From positions 248,001 through 312,000 of the forward strand of contig NZ_JACSPM010000003.1 of assembly GCF_014837165.1 (NCBI RefSeq): a stretch of 64,000 nt of DNA, in the 5' to 3' direction. Under the pieces are notes generated by a model. That model saw only the letters and a program-made list of their open reading frames with translations, made no database searches and was not told where the DNA came from. The position numbers were made by a program, and so were the translations under genes. Source of the DNA: Microbacterium gallinarum. GTDB lineage: Bacteria > Actinomycetota > Actinomycetes > Actinomycetales > Microbacteriaceae. Positions 38,854 through 47,525 of the stretch are shown here, piece by piece. The stretch's first letter is position 1. Each line of letters begins with the position of its first letter.

Positions 38854-39477
38854 ATGCCTCGAGTGCGCCCGAAACCGACAGCCCTGAGCGCAGTCCTGCT
38901 CCTGGCCGGATCCCTCGCCGGGTGCGCGTCGGCGGCTCCTGGCGCCGGTCCGGCGGACCCCGGCGCGATCGCCGAGCACGCCGACGCGGTGGGCATCGCG
39001 CCGGATCTCGTCTACACGACGGAGGTGGACGGCTATGACCTGGCACCGCAGTCGGTGGGGACGGGGACGGCCGACGGGATGTCGGCCACCTGGGTCAACG
39101 GCGGCACAGGCGCCATGCTGACCATGCGCACCGACAGAGGCGAGATCACGACGGAGTCCTGCGGGGAGATGCCGCTGTGGGATGCTCCCGATGCAGCCGT
39201 CACGTGCGTCGAGGACGGTGCTCTCTGGCACCGGTCCGGCGGGGACGTCGACGAGTACATCGCGGTCCGCGACGGGTCGTTGATTCGCGTGACGGGCCTG
39301 AACGGCGCCCCGACGGTGGATCTGCGCGCCGCAGCCGACGGGGTGCGCGTGCCGTCGGATGCCGAGCTCGAACTGCTGTTCTCCGACCTCAAGGCTCCGG
39401 GCGATCCGGTGGAGCGGGGCGACCTGCCGGAGAACGGCGATGGCGCGCCCATCGACACGGTCGGACCGGGCGGCTGA
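38854..39477 (+). CDS. Small lipoprotein of unknown function
   Basis: A 207-residue predicted lipoprotein. The N-terminus has basic residues (MPRVRPK), a hydrophobic stretch and the lipobox LAGC at about residue 22, so the Cys should be lipidated and the protein anchored outside. The mature part is acidic, with strands such as GMSATWVNGGTGAMLTM and ITTESCGEMPLWD, and two further cysteines (about 106 and 120, in TESCGEM and VTCVEDG) that could form a disulfide. I recognise no family. The ATG at 38854 is chosen because it places the signal peptide correctly; AGGA lies 8 nt upstream. It stands alone between pepN and the convergent fadB. Confidence 0.72.
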   Translation: MPRVRPKPTALSAVLLLAGSLAGCASAAPGAGPADPGAIAEHADAVGIAPDLVYTTEVDGYDLAPQSVGTGTADGMSATWVNGGTGAMLTMRTDRGEITTESCGEMPLWDAPDAAVTCVEDGALWHRSGGDVDEYIAVRDGSLIRVTGLNGAPTVDLRAAADGVRVPSDAELELLFSDLKAPGDPVERGDLPENGDGAPIDTVGPGG

Positions 39478-39498
39478 GCCGCCCGGGGCCGGACGCAC

Positions 39499-39530
39499 GA
39501 GCGGCCCCGGACCGAAGTCGGGGGCCGCTC
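39499..39530. terminator. Hairpin between the lipoprotein gene and fadB
   Basis: A 10-bp perfect stem (GAGCGGCCCC/GGGGCCGCTC) with a 12-nt loop lies in the 66-bp gap between convergent genes. Confidence 0.6.
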
Positions 39531-39543
39531 GAGGGAGAAGGCG

Positions 39544-41691
39544 TCAGTTCGAGCCGATGCCCGTGATGACCGGGTGGTGGAACGTGTCGCCGAAGGCGCG
39601 CTCCGACGCCCCCTCGCGGTCGAGGTACGGCGAGGCGCCGCCGTCGATGAACGGCCAGCCCGCACCGAGGATGAGGCAGAGGTCGATGTCTTCGACCTCG
39701 GGCACCACGCCTTCGTCGAGCATGATCTTGATCTCCTGTGCGAGTCCGTCCTGCACTCGGCGGAGGATCTCGTCGGCCTTGGCCGGCGTCGAGCCCACGG
39801 CGGGCTTGAGCACCTTCTCGGCGGCCTTGGTCCAACCGGTGACGCGCCCGCCCTTGTCCTTCTCGACGACCTCGGGAAGCTCCGCGAGCGCGTGGAAGTT
39901 CTCGTTCGCGTAGAACCGCTCGGGGAAGGCGCGCACCATCGTGTCCTGCACATGCGCGGCGACCTTCCAGCCGACCAGGTCGATCAGCTGGAACGGTCCC
40001 ATCGGCAGGCCGAGCGGCGCGAACGCCTTCTCGACGTCTGCCACCGGCGTGCCCTCGTAGACGGCGCGAGCTGCCTCGCCCATCACCTTGGCGAGAAGCC
40101 GGTTCACGACGAAGCCGGGCGCGTCCGCCGTGAGCACGGCGTTCTTGCCGAGGCTCTTCGCGACGACGAAGGCCGTCGAGAGCGCGGCATCCGACGTCTG
40201 GGGCGTCTTCACGATCTCGATCAGCGGCATGACAGCGACCGGGTTGAAGAAGTGGAAGCCGACGAGGCGCTCGGGGTGGGCGAGCTTGGCGCCGATCTCC
40301 TCCACCGACAGCGACGAGGTGTTGGTCGCGAGGATCGCATCCTCGGCGATGATCTGCTCGATCTCGCCGAACACCTGCTGCTTGACGCCGACCTCTTCGA
40401 AGACGGCCTCGATGACGAAGTCGCAGTCCGCGTAGAGGCTCTTGTCAGTCGTGCCGGTGACGAGTCCGCGCAGCCTGTTGGCCGCGTCGCCGTCGAGACG
40501 ACCCTTGGCCTCGAGCTTGCCGATCTCTTCGTGGATGTAGGCGATGCCCTTGTCGACGCGCGCCTGGTCGAGGTCGGTGATCAGCACGGGCACCTGCAGC
40601 TTGCGCACGAACAGCAGCGCGAACTGGCTCGCCATGAGACCGGCGCCGATGATGCCGACCTTGGTGACCTTCTTGGCTAGCGCCTTGTCGGGGGCGCCGA
40701 CCGGACGCTTCGCTCGCTTCTGCACGAGGTCGAACGCGTACATGGACGCCGCGAACTGGTCGCCGCTGACGAGCTCGGCGAGCGCCTCGTCCTCACGGGC
40801 GAAGCCCTCGGCCTTGGTGCCGCTCTTCGCCTTGTCGAGCAGGTCGAGTGCGACGTACGGCGACTTGGGCATCGTGCCGATCTTCGACTCGAGCATGCCG
40901 CGCGCCATCTTGATGGCGATGGGCCACTTTGTGAGCCGCTCGATCTTGCCCGGCTCGTTCTTGCGCTCGACCTTCGTCTTGCCGGCGAGCACGCGGTCGG
41001 CCCACGCGAGGGAGTCCTCGAGGTAGTTCGCCGCAGGGAAGATCGCGTCGACGATGCCGTACTCGAACGCCTGCTGGGGCTTCAGCATGCGATTCTGCTT
41101 GAGCGGGTTCGAGATCACGACCTCGAGAGCGTTCTCGATGCCGATGAGGTTCGGCAGCAGGTACGCGCCACCCCAGCCGGGGATGATGCCGAGGAACACC
41201 TCGGGAAGTGCGATCGCGGCTGCCGAGGCATCCACCGTCCGATAGGTGGAGTTCAGCGCGATCTCGAGTCCGCCGCCGAGCGCGAGCCCGTTCACGAAGG
41301 CGAACGACGGCACGCCGAGGGTGCCGAGCTTGCCGAACACGTGGTGGCCGAGCTGCGCGATCAGGCGGGCGTTGTCTTTCGAGCCGACACGCGAGATATC
41401 GGACAGGTCGGCTCCGGCGGCGAGGATGTACTGCTTGCCGGTCACCGCGACGGCCTGGATCTCGCCGGCGGCGGCACGGGCGGAGAGCGCGTCGAGCGTC
41501 TCGCCGAGCTGCGTCAGCGTGGTCGGTCCGAGGGTGTTCGGGCGGGTGTGGTCGCGGCCGTTGTCGAGCGTGATGAGCGCGAGCACCTTGCCGGAAGGGA
41601 GGCGGATGTCGCGCACGCGGGAGTGCGTCACCACCTCGCCGTCGGCGAGGGCGTTCAGCGGCGAGAAGTCGATCTCGTCGTAGTTCGTCAT
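39544..41691 (-). CDS. fadB: Fatty-acid oxidation complex subunit: enoyl-CoA hydratase / 3-hydroxyacyl-CoA dehydrogenase
   Basis: Bifunctional beta-oxidation enzyme of 715 residues. The N-terminal crotonase domain (about 1-300) has ILAAGADLSDIS (oxyanion-hole region) and GLALGGGLEIALNSTYR with the catalytic Glu environment, then PEVFLGIIPGWGGAYLLP. The NAD-binding dehydrogenase domain starts with VGIIGAGLMASQFALLFV (about 347-364) and includes LVGFHFFNPVAVMPLIEIV (catalytic His-Glu). The C-terminal dehydrogenase domains end with GPFQLIDLVGWKVAAHVQDT. It follows fadA after 13 bp on the same strand; together they complete the last three steps of each beta-oxidation cycle. Confidence 0.95.
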   Translation of the reverse strand: MTNYDEIDFSPLNALADGEVVTHSRVRDIRLPSGKVLALITLDNGRDHTRPNTLGPTTLTQLGETLDALSARAAAGEIQAVAVTGKQYILAAGADLSDISRVGSKDNARLIAQLGHHVFGKLGTLGVPSFAFVNGLALGGGLEIALNSTYRTVDASAAAIALPEVFLGIIPGWGGAYLLPNLIGIENALEVVISNPLKQNRMLKPQQAFEYGIVDAIFPAANYLEDSLAWADRVLAGKTKVERKNEPGKIERLTKWPIAIKMARGMLESKIGTMPKSPYVALDLLDKAKSGTKAEGFAREDEALAELVSGDQFAASMYAFDLVQKRAKRPVGAPDKALAKKVTKVGIIGAGLMASQFALLFVRKLQVPVLITDLDQARVDKGIAYIHEEIGKLEAKGRLDGDAANRLRGLVTGTTDKSLYADCDFVIEAVFEEVGVKQQVFGEIEQIIAEDAILATNTSSLSVEEIGAKLAHPERLVGFHFFNPVAVMPLIEIVKTPQTSDAALSTAFVVAKSLGKNAVLTADAPGFVVNRLLAKVMGEAARAVYEGTPVADVEKAFAPLGLPMGPFQLIDLVGWKVAAHVQDTMVRAFPERFYANENFHALAELPEVVEKDKGGRVTGWTKAAEKVLKPAVGSTPAKADEILRRVQDGLAQEIKIMLDEGVVPEVEDIDLCLILGAGWPFIDGGASPYLDREGASERAFGDTFHHPVITGIGSN

Positions 41692-41704
41692 GGGCGGCGG
41701 GCTC

Positions 41705-42910
41705 CTACTTCTTCTTCTTGCCGTCGTAGTGCGGGTTCTCCCAGATGACCGAGCCGCCCTGTCCGAGGCCGACGCACATCGCGGTGAGGCCGTAGCGGAC
41801 GTCGGGGCGCTCGGCGAAGTGGGCCGCGAGCTGGATCATGAGGCGCACGCCCGAGGCGGCGAGCGGGTGGCCGAACGCGATCGCGCCGCCCCACGGGTTG
41901 ACGCGAGGGTCGTCGTCGGCGATGCCGAAGTGGTCGAGCAGCGAGATCACCTGGATGGCGAACGCCTCGTTGAGCTCGAACAGGCCGATGTCCTCGATCG
42001 TCAGGCCGGCCTTCTTGAGCGCCTTCTCGGTGGAGGGGATCGGGCCGATGCCCATGATCTCGGGCTGCACGCCCGCGAACGCGTACGACACGAGTCGCAT
42101 CTTGGGGGCGAGCCCGAGCTCCTTCACGGCGCCGCCGCCGGCGAGCAGCGACATCGTCGCGCCGTCGGTGAGGGGCGACGACGTGCCGGCGGTGACGCGG
42201 CCGTGCGGACGGAAAGGCGTCTTGAGACCCGCGAGGTCTTCCATCGTCGTCTGCGGACGACGGCCCTCGTCTTCGGTCGCCAGGCCCCACGAGCCGTCGG
42301 CATCCTTGATCGCGACGGGCACGAGGTCGGGCTGGATCTTTCCGGCGTCATACGCAGCCTGCACCTTGTGCTGGCTGAGCATGCCGAACCGGTCGGAGCG
42401 CTCCTTGGTCAGATGCGGGAAGCGGTCGAAGATGCGCTCCGCGGTGACGCCCATGTTGAGCGCGCCCGGGTCGACCATCTTCTCGGCGACGAAGCGCGGG
42501 TTGGGGTCGGCGTTCGCGCCGATCGGGTGGTGACCCATGTGCTCGACGCCTCCCGCGAGGGCGAAGTCGTACATGCCCATGCCGATCGACCCGGCCATCG
42601 TCGTGACGCTCGTCATCGCGCCCGCGCACATGCGGTCGATCGCGAAGCCGGGGACCGACTGGGGGAGGCCGGCGAGGATCGCCACGCTCCGGCCGAGCGT
42701 GAGCCCCTGGTCTCCGGTCTGACTGGTCGCGGCGATGGCGACGTCGTCGATGCGCTCCTTCGGAACGTTCGGGTTGCGCTCCATGAGCCCGATCGTCGCC
42801 TTCACGGCGAGGTCGTCCGCTCGGGTGTTCCAGTACATGCCTTTCTCGCCGGCGCGCCCGAAGGGGGTGCGCATTCCATCGACGAAGAAGACGTCCGAGA
42901 TCTCGGCCAC
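41705..42910 (-). CDS. fadA: Acetyl-CoA acyltransferase (3-ketoacyl-CoA thiolase)
   Basis: Thiolase that cleaves 3-ketoacyl-CoA with CoA in beta-oxidation. 401 residues. The nucleophilic Cys95 lies in FAIDRMCAGAMTS, the catalytic His in NPWGGAIAFGHPLAASG (about 352-368), and the second Cys in TAMCVGLGQGGSVIWEN near the C-terminus. The start is GTG at 42910 (VAEISDVFFVDGMRTPFG). Immediately upstream of fadB in one operon; 72 bp separate it from the rnd stop. A biosynthetic acetoacetyl-CoA thiolase would look similar, but pairing with fadB argues for beta-oxidation. Confidence 0.95.
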   Translation of the reverse strand: MAEISDVFFVDGMRTPFGRAGEKGMYWNTRADDLAVKATIGLMERNPNVPKERIDDVAIAATSQTGDQGLTLGRSVAILAGLPQSVPGFAIDRMCAGAMTSVTTMAGSIGMGMYDFALAGGVEHMGHHPIGANADPNPRFVAEKMVDPGALNMGVTAERIFDRFPHLTKERSDRFGMLSQHKVQAAYDAGKIQPDLVPVAIKDADGSWGLATEDEGRRPQTTMEDLAGLKTPFRPHGRVTAGTSSPLTDGATMSLLAGGGAVKELGLAPKMRLVSYAFAGVQPEIMGIGPIPSTEKALKKAGLTIEDIGLFELNEAFAIQVISLLDHFGIADDDPRVNPWGGAIAFGHPLAASGVRLMIQLAAHFAERPDVRYGLTAMCVGLGQGGSVIWENPHYDGKKKK

Positions 42911-42982
42911 TCTGCCTCCAAATTTAGGGATGCCGCCAGCCTAGGATCGCGGCGGAGGGCAGAAAAAACGGGTGGCGGAAAC

Positions 42983-44182
42983 CTACGAAGCCGTTTCCGT
43001 CGCCTTCGTCGGCTCTTGCACGGAATCCACAAAGGCATCGACGATTACCTGTGCAGTCTGCGCAATCTGCCAGTCTCGGGCGCCGAGCGCAGAGAGAGCC
43101 TCGCCGAGGGATGCCGCGGTCAGCGGCTCGGGCGGAGCCCACGCGACACGGCGCAGCAGCTCGGGGGTCAGCAGATTCTCGGTCGGCATGCGCAGCGTTT
43201 CGGCCAGCTGCTCGACGGCAGGCCGTGCGGCCTTCAACCGGGCGTCGGCCTCGGGGTTGCGATCGGGCCAGGCGCGGGGCGGGGGGAGCGAGTCTCCGCC
43301 GGTCGCCCGCTCGAGCGGGAGGTCGTCCGAGGCGCGGCCCTCCTCGATCGCCGCCCACCACCGGTCGAGCTGCGATCGGCTCGCCCGGCCGGTGAACTCC
43401 TTCACACCGGCGAGCTCCTGCTTCGACTTCGGGTCCGCGAGGACCGCGGCGACGAGCGCGCGGTCCGGCACGAGCCGGCCAGGCGCGACGTCCTCGTTGC
43501 GGGCGTAGTCCTCGCGCGCCGTCCAGAGCGAGCGAGCCACCGCGAGCGCCTTGCGACCTCGAACGGTGTGCAGGCCGCTGAGCCGACGCCAGGGCTCATC
43601 GCGCGGAGGCTTGGGCTCGCGGTCGAGCACCGCCCGGAACTCCTCGTCGGCGAACGACGTCTTGCCCTGCTCCTCGAGCTCGGCCACGAGGACGTCGCGC
43701 ACGTCGACGAGGTGCTCGACGTCGAGCGCGGCGTATTCGAGCCAGGACTGGGGGAGCGGCCTGGTGGACCAGTCCGAGGCGGAATGCGCCTTCGCCAGCG
43801 TGATGCCCAGCGTGTCTTCGACGACGGCGCCGAGGCCCACCCGGTCGTGCCCGAGGAGCCGGGCGGCGAGCTCGGTGTCGAACATCGACGCGGGCTCGAG
43901 TCCGAGCTCGCGCAGTGACGGCAGATCCTGGCTCGCGGCGTGCAGCACCCATTCGGTGTCGCCGATCGCGGCCTGGAGCGAACTGAAGTCGCCGATGGGC
44001 GGCGGGTCGAAGAGGAATACGCCGGCCCCACGACGGAAGACCTGGATCAGGTACGCCCGCTGCGAATAGCGGAAACCGGACGCGCGTTCCACGTCGACGG
44101 CGACGGGTCCATGCCCCTCGCCGAGGCGCCGAGACGCGTCGATCAGGTCGTCGAGTCGATCGATGACGAGGTACTCAGTCAC
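42983..44182 (-). CDS. rnd: Ribonuclease D-like 3'-5' exoribonuclease with HRDC domain
   Basis: DEDD-type exonuclease acting on structured RNA 3' ends such as tRNA precursors. 399 residues. Exo motif I is VAVDVERASGFRYSQRAYLI (D-x-E, about 28-47), motif II LHAASQDLPSLRELGL (about 79-94), and motif III WLEYAALDVEHLVDVRDVL with the Tyr and last Asp (about 148-166). The HRDC domain follows at about 210-290 (RGRKALAVARSLWTARED). The GTG at 44182 overlaps the end of the DUF3000 gene by 8 bp, so the pair is coupled. The DUF3000-rnd pair is common in actinobacteria. Confidence 0.93.
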   Translation of the reverse strand: MTEYLVIDRLDDLIDASRRLGEGHGPVAVDVERASGFRYSQRAYLIQVFRRGAGVFLFDPPPIGDFSSLQAAIGDTEWVLHAASQDLPSLRELGLEPASMFDTELAARLLGHDRVGLGAVVEDTLGITLAKAHSASDWSTRPLPQSWLEYAALDVEHLVDVRDVLVAELEEQGKTSFADEEFRAVLDREPKPPRDEPWRRLSGLHTVRGRKALAVARSLWTAREDYARNEDVAPGRLVPDRALVAAVLADPKSKQELAGVKEFTGRASRSQLDRWWAAIEEGRASDDLPLERATGGDSLPPPRAWPDRNPEADARLKAARPAVEQLAETLRMPTENLLTPELLRRVAWAPPEPLTAASLGEALSALGARDWQIAQTAQVIVDAFVDSVQEPTKATETAS

Positions 44183-44765
44183 GCGTCGCCTTACGAGAAC
44201 CCAGCATTGCAATCCCTTCCGAGCCCGGCGGAAGACCCGCGAGCATGCACACCAGCTCTGCCCATGCTTCCACGTGCGGAGCGATCGCGCCCTCCGGAGA
44301 CCACGAGGCGCGCAGCTCGATCTGCGCGCCGTCGCCCTCGTGCTCCAGCGAGCCGAAGCCCTTGGAGAGGGTCTTGGTCGCGGTGCCCGAGGCCGAGTGG
44401 AAGCCGGCGCGCCGCGACCGGAGGGCATCGGTCAGCCATGACCAGGCGACGTCGGCGAGAAGCGGATCGACTCCGATGTCGGGCTCGAGGGGCGCCTGCG
44501 CGAAGCAGACGATGCGCCAGGAGCCGTTCCACTGCGGATGCTCCTCGGGATTGTGGAGCAGGATGAAGCGGCCCGTGCCGTAGGCGGAATCGACGCCCTC
44601 CTGCTCGGGGCGCACATCACCGGCGAGAGCGAGCGCGAACGGTGCGAGTCCCGACGGCGCGGGGATCTCGCGGACGGCCATGTCGGCGCGGAAGTCGATC
44701 GCCCGAACCTGGTCGGCCACCTGCTCGAACGGCGTCGCAGCCGCGGGGGGACGATGCTCAGCCAC
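44175..44765 (-). CDS. DUF3000 family protein
   Basis: A 196-residue soluble protein of unknown function from a family restricted to actinobacteria. Conserved elements are FEQVADQVRAIDFRADMAVR, EIPAPSGLAPFALALAGDV, GRFILLHNPEEHPQWNGSWR (about 66-85), DVAWSWLTDAL, and the central TLSKGFGSLEHEGDGAQIEL. It ends in the LVCMLAGLPPG segment. The start is GTG, 6 nt after a minus-strand TAGTCT and without a ribosome site, so probably leaderless. It is first in a two-gene operon with rnd (8-bp overlap). Confidence 0.92.
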   Translation of the reverse strand: MAEHRPPAAATPFEQVADQVRAIDFRADMAVREIPAPSGLAPFALALAGDVRPEQEGVDSAYGTGRFILLHNPEEHPQWNGSWRIVCFAQAPLEPDIGVDPLLADVAWSWLTDALRSRRAGFHSASGTATKTLSKGFGSLEHEGDGAQIELRASWSPEGAIAPHVEAWAELVCMLAGLPPGSEGIAMLGSRKATRD

Positions 44766-44771
44766 GCGGAC

Positions 44772-44781
44772 AGACTAGAGT
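44772..44781. promoter_or_regulatory. Overlapping divergent -10 boxes (DUF3000 and hydrolase genes)
   Basis: The 25-bp gap holds TAGTCT on the minus strand (44777-44772, 6 nt before the DUF3000 GTG). TAGAGT lies on the plus strand (44776-44781, 9 nt before the hydrolase ATG). The two boxes share bases, so the promoters probably exclude one another. Confidence 0.4.
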
Positions 44782-44790
44782 GAGGCCTCG

Positions 44791-46011
44791 ATGGTCGCCT
44801 CCAGGCGCGCCGCGATGAGCGGCGCATCCCCCAGTCTCGTCGCCGGGATCCGGGCCGCGCTCACCGTGATCAGCGTGGCCCTCGCCGGCGTGCTCTCCGC
44901 TCTCGCCGTCGCGTCGGTGCACATGGCGCGTCGGGTGGTCACGCCGGCCGTTCGGCTGCCCGACACCCGCATCCTTTCGCTCGACACCGCCGCGCAGACG
45001 ATCACGCTCACGCGCACGCCCGACACGGAGCTGCCCGGACGCTACGGGCTCTTCACGAGCGGGACGTCGAATTACGTCAAGCTCGGGTCGGTGCTGTCCG
45101 AAGACGAGACCAGCGTCAAGCGCAAGCTCCTCACCCACATCGGCTCGGACTCGCGGCTGTCGCCCGATGCCGCGTTCAGCGGGTGGTACTTCGACCGTCC
45201 CGACGAGCTGCACCTGCCCTACACGCCCGAGCTGATCGGCTCGGCGGTCGGACCGTGCCCGGCGTGGCTGTTCCCCGCGGGGGAGGGCGAGGTTTGGGTA
45301 ATCCAGGTGCACGGCCGAGGAACCTCCCGCGCCGAGTGCCTCCGGGCGGTGCCCCTCTTCCACCAGGCGGGGATCACCTCGCTCGTGGTGTCGTACCGCA
45401 ACGACGGCGAGGCGCCGCGCAGCCGCGCGGGCACCTACACGCTCGGCGCAACGGAGTGGCGCGACGTCGATGCGGCCGTGGGGTTCGCGCGTCGCCGCGG
45501 CGCGAAGCGCATCATCCTCATGGGTTGGTCGATGGGCGGTGCGATCTCGCTGCAGGTCTCGCTGAACTCGGCTCACCGTGATGCGATCGCGGGACTGATC
45601 CTCGAGTCGCCGGTCGTCGACTGGCGACTCGTGCTCGAGTACCAGGCGCGCATGATGAAGGTCCCGCCGACGGTGAGCGGGCTCGCCATCGGGGCGCTGA
45701 AGAGCGAATGGGCGACGCCGATCACGCGGGCCGGCAGCGCGATCCCCTTCGACCGCCTCGACGTCGTCGCGCGCGCGGGAGAGCTGCGGCATCCGATTCT
45801 CATCCTTCACAGCGACGACGACGGCTTCGTCCCCTCCGACGCGTCGCACGACCTGGTCACGGCGCGTCCCGACATCGTCGAGCTCGAGGTCTTCGAGGTG
45901 GCGCGCCACACCAAGCTGTGGAACTACGACCAGGAGCGCTGGAGCGCGCGCATCCGCACCTGGCTCTCCGCTCACGACCTCAGTGCAGTGACGACCCCCG
46001 CTGAGGACTGA
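44791..46011 (+). CDS. Membrane-anchored alpha/beta hydrolase
   Basis: A 406-residue protein. An N-terminal membrane helix (about residues 18-45, AALTVISVALAGVLSALAVA) is followed by an outer or membrane-side domain. The alpha/beta-hydrolase fold has VWVIQVHGRGTSRAECLRAV (oxyanion region, about 169-188), the nucleophile elbow ILMGWSMGGAISLQ (Ser near 251), DWRLVLEY, the acid in HSDDDGFVPSDASHDL and the catalytic His in ARHTKLWNYD. Such proteins include serine peptidases and esterases; no substrate can be read from the sequence. A second ATG at 44815 would also keep the helix, so the exact start is uncertain. Divergent from the DUF3000-rnd operon. Confidence 0.82.
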   Translation: MVASRRAAMSGASPSLVAGIRAALTVISVALAGVLSALAVASVHMARRVVTPAVRLPDTRILSLDTAAQTITLTRTPDTELPGRYGLFTSGTSNYVKLGSVLSEDETSVKRKLLTHIGSDSRLSPDAAFSGWYFDRPDELHLPYTPELIGSAVGPCPAWLFPAGEGEVWVIQVHGRGTSRAECLRAVPLFHQAGITSLVVSYRNDGEAPRSRAGTYTLGATEWRDVDAAVGFARRRGAKRIILMGWSMGGAISLQVSLNSAHRDAIAGLILESPVVDWRLVLEYQARMMKVPPTVSGLAIGALKSEWATPITRAGSAIPFDRLDVVARAGELRHPILILHSDDDGFVPSDASHDLVTARPDIVELEVFEVARHTKLWNYDQERWSARIRTWLSAHDLSAVTTPAED

Positions 46012-46026
46012 TCGCCGCGCAGCCGG

Positions 46027-46467
46027 TCAGTCGTGGCGCTTCGCCTGCACCTGGCGCTTCGCCCGCATGAGCATGCCGGTCATGCCGGAGATCCGCAGCG
46101 GCGAGACGACCCGTGTGAGGCCGATGCTCTGGGGGAAGTCCGCGGGGATCGCGAGCACTTCGTCCGACGTGAGCCCCGTGATCCCCTGGGCGAGGATGCT
46201 CGCGAAGCCGCGAGTCGTCGGCGCCTCGGGCGGCGCCGTGGCGTGCATCGCGACCACGTCGTCGTCGTCGACGTCGATCACGATGAACACGGGGGACTGG
46301 CACTCGGCGACGCGCTCGTAGAGCTCGGGGTGCCCCTCGTACTCGGCCGGGACCGGCGGGAGCTCCTGCGAGAACTCCAGCAGCAGCTGCAGCCGCTCGG
46401 ATTCGGGCAGCTCGAGGAAGTCGTCGCGGATCTCGGCGAGGCTTGCAGGCAGAACTGGGTCGGACAT
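46027..46467 (-). CDS. sufE: SufE-family sulfur acceptor protein
   Basis: A 146-residue SufE-like protein that accepts persulfide sulfur from a cysteine desulfurase for Fe-S cluster or related synthesis. Family features are PASLAEIRDDFLELPESERL (about 6-25), LLLEFSQELP, the sulfur-accepting Cys in ERVAECQSPVFIVI (about residue 56) and the C-terminal SPLRISGMTGMLMRAKRQV. Start is ambiguous between ATGs at 46479, 46476 and 46467; MSDP at 46467 is the usual family start. It lies 35 bp downstream of the sulfurtransferase sseA on the same strand, so the two sulfur-handling proteins are probably co-transcribed. Confidence 0.9.
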   Translation of the reverse strand: MSDPVLPASLAEIRDDFLELPESERLQLLLEFSQELPPVPAEYEGHPELYERVAECQSPVFIVIDVDDDDVVAMHATAPPEAPTTRGFASILAQGITGLTSDEVLAIPADFPQSIGLTRVVSPLRISGMTGMLMRAKRQVQAKRHD

Positions 46468-46502
46468 CCCCGCCATCATTTCACGTGCAGACGAGCGCCG
46501 GC

Positions 46503-47405
46503 TCAGCGCGCGGGCGCTTCGCCCGGCTCGGAGCCTGCGACGATCGGAACGCGCACCGCGCTGCCCCACTCCGTCCAGGAGCCGTCGTAGTTGCGGACGT
46601 CCTCGAAGCCGAGGAGGTGCTTCAGCACGAACCACGTGTGGCTCGAGCGCTCTCCGATCCGGCAGTACGCGACGACGGAATCGCCGTCGGACAGGCCGAC
46701 CTCGTCACGGTAGATTGCGTCGAGTTCCGCACGCGTCTTGAAGCCGCCGTCCTCGGCGACCGCACGCGCCCACGGCACGCTCTTCGCCGTCGGGATGTGG
46801 CCGGCGCGCAGCGCGCCCTCCTCGGGGTACGCCGGCGCGGACGTGCGCGAGCCGTCGTACTCCTCGGGCGAGCGCACGTCGATCAGGGGCTTGCCGAGGT
46901 GGGCGAGCACGTCCTCCTTGTATGCACGCAGCGCGCGGTCGTCGCGTTCCACGACCGGGTAATCGGTCGCGGGCCGGTTCGCCGGCTCGGTCGTGATCGG
47001 GCGTCCTTCGGCGATCCACTTGTCGCGGCCGCCGTCGAGCAGGCGCACATCCTCGTGACCGAAGAGCGAGAACACCCACAACGCGTAGGCGGCCCACCAG
47101 TTGTTCTTGTCACCGTAGATCACGACGGTGTCGTCGCGGCTGATGCCCTTGCGGCTGAGCAGCTCGGCGAAGCCGGCGCCGTCGACATAGTCGCGGACCA
47201 CCGGATCGTTGAGCTCGGTGTGCCAGTCGACCTTCACCGCGCCCGGGATGTGACCGGTCTCGTACAGCAGCACGTCCTCGTCGGACTCGACCACGACCAG
47301 GCCGGGGGTGTCGAGCCGCTCCTGCAGCCATTCGCCGGTGACGAGCCGGTTCGGCTCGGAGTACTCGGCGAACTTCGCGGACGATGTGTCGGGCTCGACG
47401 GTCAT
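46503..47405 (-). CDS. sseA: Thiosulfate/3-mercaptopyruvate sulfurtransferase (two rhodanese domains)
   Basis: A 300-residue tandem rhodanese. The N-terminal inactive rhodanese domain covers about 10-140 ([37 protein letters not shown]). The active C-terminal domain follows, with [26 protein letters not shown] and the catalytic loop [14 protein letters not shown] (Cys about 248). The CRIGER loop is the thiosulfate-type form seen in actinobacterial SseA. The ATG at 47405 has a GAGGAG ribosome site 6 nt upstream. It precedes sufE in the same direction; the rhodanese may feed sulfur to SufE, but that is inference. Confidence 0.92.
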   Translation of the reverse strand: MTVEPDTSSAKFAEYSEPNRLVTGEWLQERLDTPGLVVVESDEDVLLYETGHIPGAVKVDWHTELNDPVVRDYVDGAGFAELLSRKGISRDDTVVIYGDKNNWWAAYALWVFSLFGHEDVRLLDGGRDKWIAEGRPITTEPANRPATDYPVVERDDRALRAYKEDVLAHLGKPLIDVRSPEEYDGSRTSAPAYPEEGALRAGHIPTAKSVPWARAVAEDGGFKTRAELDAIYRDEVGLSDGDSVVAYCRIGERSSHTWFVLKHLLGFEDVRNYDGSWTEWGSAVRVPIVAGSEPGEAPAR

Positions 47406-47525
47406 GGGCTGCTCCTCGGGTCGGGGCGTCAAAGGGGGACGACTAGGGTTGAACCGTCCGATCTCACCCTAGATTCCCGGGCACGGACCCCGCCTCTTCC
47501 CGTAAGACACCGACACAGGATGCGC